NCBI RefSeq assembly: GCF_918378365.1
Contig: NZ_OU912926.1
Span: 1,674,001-1,738,000, forward strand
Length of the DNA: 64,000 bases
Direction of reading: 5' to 3'
Source of the DNA: Candidatus Nitrotoga arctica
GTDB lineage: Bacteria > Pseudomonadota > Gammaproteobacteria > Burkholderiales > Gallionellaceae
Positions 62,945 through 64,000 of the stretch are shown piece after piece. How positions within the stretch are numbered: the stretch's first letter is position 1; each line of letters starts with the position of its first letter. A program made the position numbers and the translations under genes. Under the pieces are notes generated by a model. The model ran no database searches. It saw only the letters and a program-made list of their open reading frames with translations, and had not been told where the DNA came from.

Positions 62945-64000
62945 TATCTCTGTACTCCATAATTTAATATTCGCAACAATCCAATTTTCAGAATTGCTAT
63001 CCCATAAACTTGAGAAACGATTTCACTCAAGTCTCCATAAAGCACATTTACATATCAAATATTAAGACAAAAAATTAATACTTAATTCCAAGCCACACAC
63101 AGTGTTTCATGAAATGTTTCAACGGACATACTGGCAAAACGGGCACACAAAACCATAGCGTATTAACAGATGTTCGCAATAGTAATCAAAACTGTCATAG
63201 CCATTTTCTTCGCTGTCACAAATTGTGCTTATTAATTAAATAATGAATTTTCTCTATAATCCTGGCTGTTTTTAACAACCGATCTCATTAGTTAACGCAG
63301 TAGCGTCTATGAAGACCATCATGGAAGAGAATTGTAAATAAAGTGTTTGTACCAACACATAATATGTAACTGTTTGTTACTGTATGTAAGATATAAAAAA
63401 TAAATTATTGTTGTATTATTATTAATAAACATCATGTTATGCAAAAATTCCGCATAACATCATTATGCCGCGTTACGTTACGTGACTTGGCAATATTAAA
63501 TCTGATTACGGAAGATAAGGTGTTCCAATGGTGACCAATCATAACGAGAACTTGTGGTCGGATACAGGGATATTCTGATTACATTAGAGAAATAGTTAAG
63601 TTTAACTGCCTAGTCTAATTTCTGTTGTTACGGCAAACAGAATATCTATAATTCACGTACTCTCATCCAAAAATTAACCTCATCATTTTAGACTTCGGTA
63701 GTATTTCCAATGCGCACTGTTACTTAAACATATCCTGAGTAATTCAAGGAACTGGGTGATTTCGTGCTGGTTAATTCCGCCAGATCAAGTGACTATGGAA
63801 AAGCCGAATGGCAATAGGGAAAACCATGATGGTCTTGCTCGACGTATTGGGCGCAAACTGCACCTTGCAATCGATAAAAACAATAAGTTTTAAAGTACGA
63901 ACCTGCTACGCATGATGCAAGCACGAGCACTCTATTACTTTCAATGCGCTTGCGATATAGAGCTTATCTATGCTCACGGTCGAATTGCCTTTCGGCATCA
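62945..64000. other. gene-free region to the window end
   Basis: This 1056-base stretch is AT-rich and I find no supported gene. It holds copy B of the TGTAA block (63291-63385) and a perfect nine-base inverted repeat at 63434-63460 (ATGTTATGC and its complement). Near 63795-63893 there is a 32-codon plus-strand frame without a strong ribosome binding site. It may be the tail of a decayed gene. Confidence 0.4.
63291..63385. promoter_or_regulatory. copy B of the conserved TGTAA block
   Basis: It begins GTTAACGCAGTA and carries TGTAA at 63333 and 63365 and TGTA at 63381, the same spacing (42, 32, 16) as copy A at 60464. By my hand alignment about 67 of 94 positions are identical without gaps. 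It lies about 350 bases before the start of the Gly/Tyr-rich gene at 62944; which gene it serves is unclear. Confidence 0.5.

Overview
This 64 kb window looks like the chromosome of a chemolithoautotrophic betaproteobacterium. The main evidence is a form IC (red-type) RuBisCO locus, with cbbL, cbbS and cbbX beside a divergent cbbR. Further support comes from conserved gene orders typical of that class: surE-pcm-nlpD, zipA-ligA, ribF-ileS-lspA-ispH and dapC-dapD-(PilT/PilU ATPase)-arsC-dapE-prmB. A placement in or near Nitrosomonadales (ammonia or nitrite oxidisers, or Gallionella-like bacteria) is an inference, because no nitrification or iron-oxidation gene lies inside the window. I saw no rRNA, tRNA, CRISPR array or intact insertion sequence.

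Layout. 0.2-5.5 kb: a secreted beta-barrel-like protein, a hypoxanthine-DNA glycosylase, an AIM24-type protein with a membrane M48 peptidase, a YihY/BrkB membrane protein and a ComEA-like DNA-binding protein. 5.6-8.6 kb: cysM and an ABC-F ATPase. 8.6-13.3 kb: an accessory island read on the minus strand. It has four tightly packed genes (a DUF4365-like nuclease candidate, an unrecognised 382-residue partner, a DUF1353 lipoprotein and a secreted HExxHxxGxxH metalloprotease). Immediately after the last stop codon lies a sequence with all the marks of an integron attC site. 13.8-17.4 kb: egtB-egtD (ergothioneine-type synthesis), a small protein and rdgC. 17.5-27.7 kb: housekeeping genes (zipA-like, ligA, galU, hypoxanthine phosphoribosyltransferase, methylthioinosine phosphorylase, peptide deformylase, fumC, a methyltransferase, nadB). 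28.3-30.4 kb: four small or stress-type membrane and envelope genes (DUF1328, BON lipoprotein, DUF3309, VIT-family transporter). 30.8-36.6 kb: surE-pcm-nlpD-radical SAM, a ZIP metal transporter and rimO. 36.8-37.7 kb: two small hypothetical genes. 38.0-42.2 kb: the cbb locus. 42.4-47.7 kb: ribF-ileS-lspA-ispH. 47.8-53.4 kb: the minus-strand lysine/diaminopimelate cluster. 53.5-58.0 kb: a DMT transporter, tmk, a membrane-anchored cytochrome c'-like protein, an HDOD-GAF protein and a holin-like membrane protein. 58.2-64 kb: an envelope/stress region with a lipoprotein hydrolase, a Spy/CpxP-like protein, two related Tyr/Pro-rich secreted proteins (one frameshifted), a glycine-zipper lipoprotein and about 1 kb without genes.

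How genes work together. CbbR probably controls cbbLS from the 178 bp divergent region, and a strong palindromic terminator between cbbS and cbbX would set the activase level. DapC, DapD and DapE supply the succinylase branch of diaminopimelate and lysine synthesis. SurE, Pcm and NlpD form the usual stationary-phase and cell-wall operon. LigA and the ZipA-like protein form the usual replication/division neighbourhood.

The most interesting parts are the attC-terminated four-gene island with its unrecognised DUF4365 gene pair, and a roughly 94 bp gapless non-coding block that occurs twice (near 60.5 and 63.3 kb) with identically spaced TGTAA elements.
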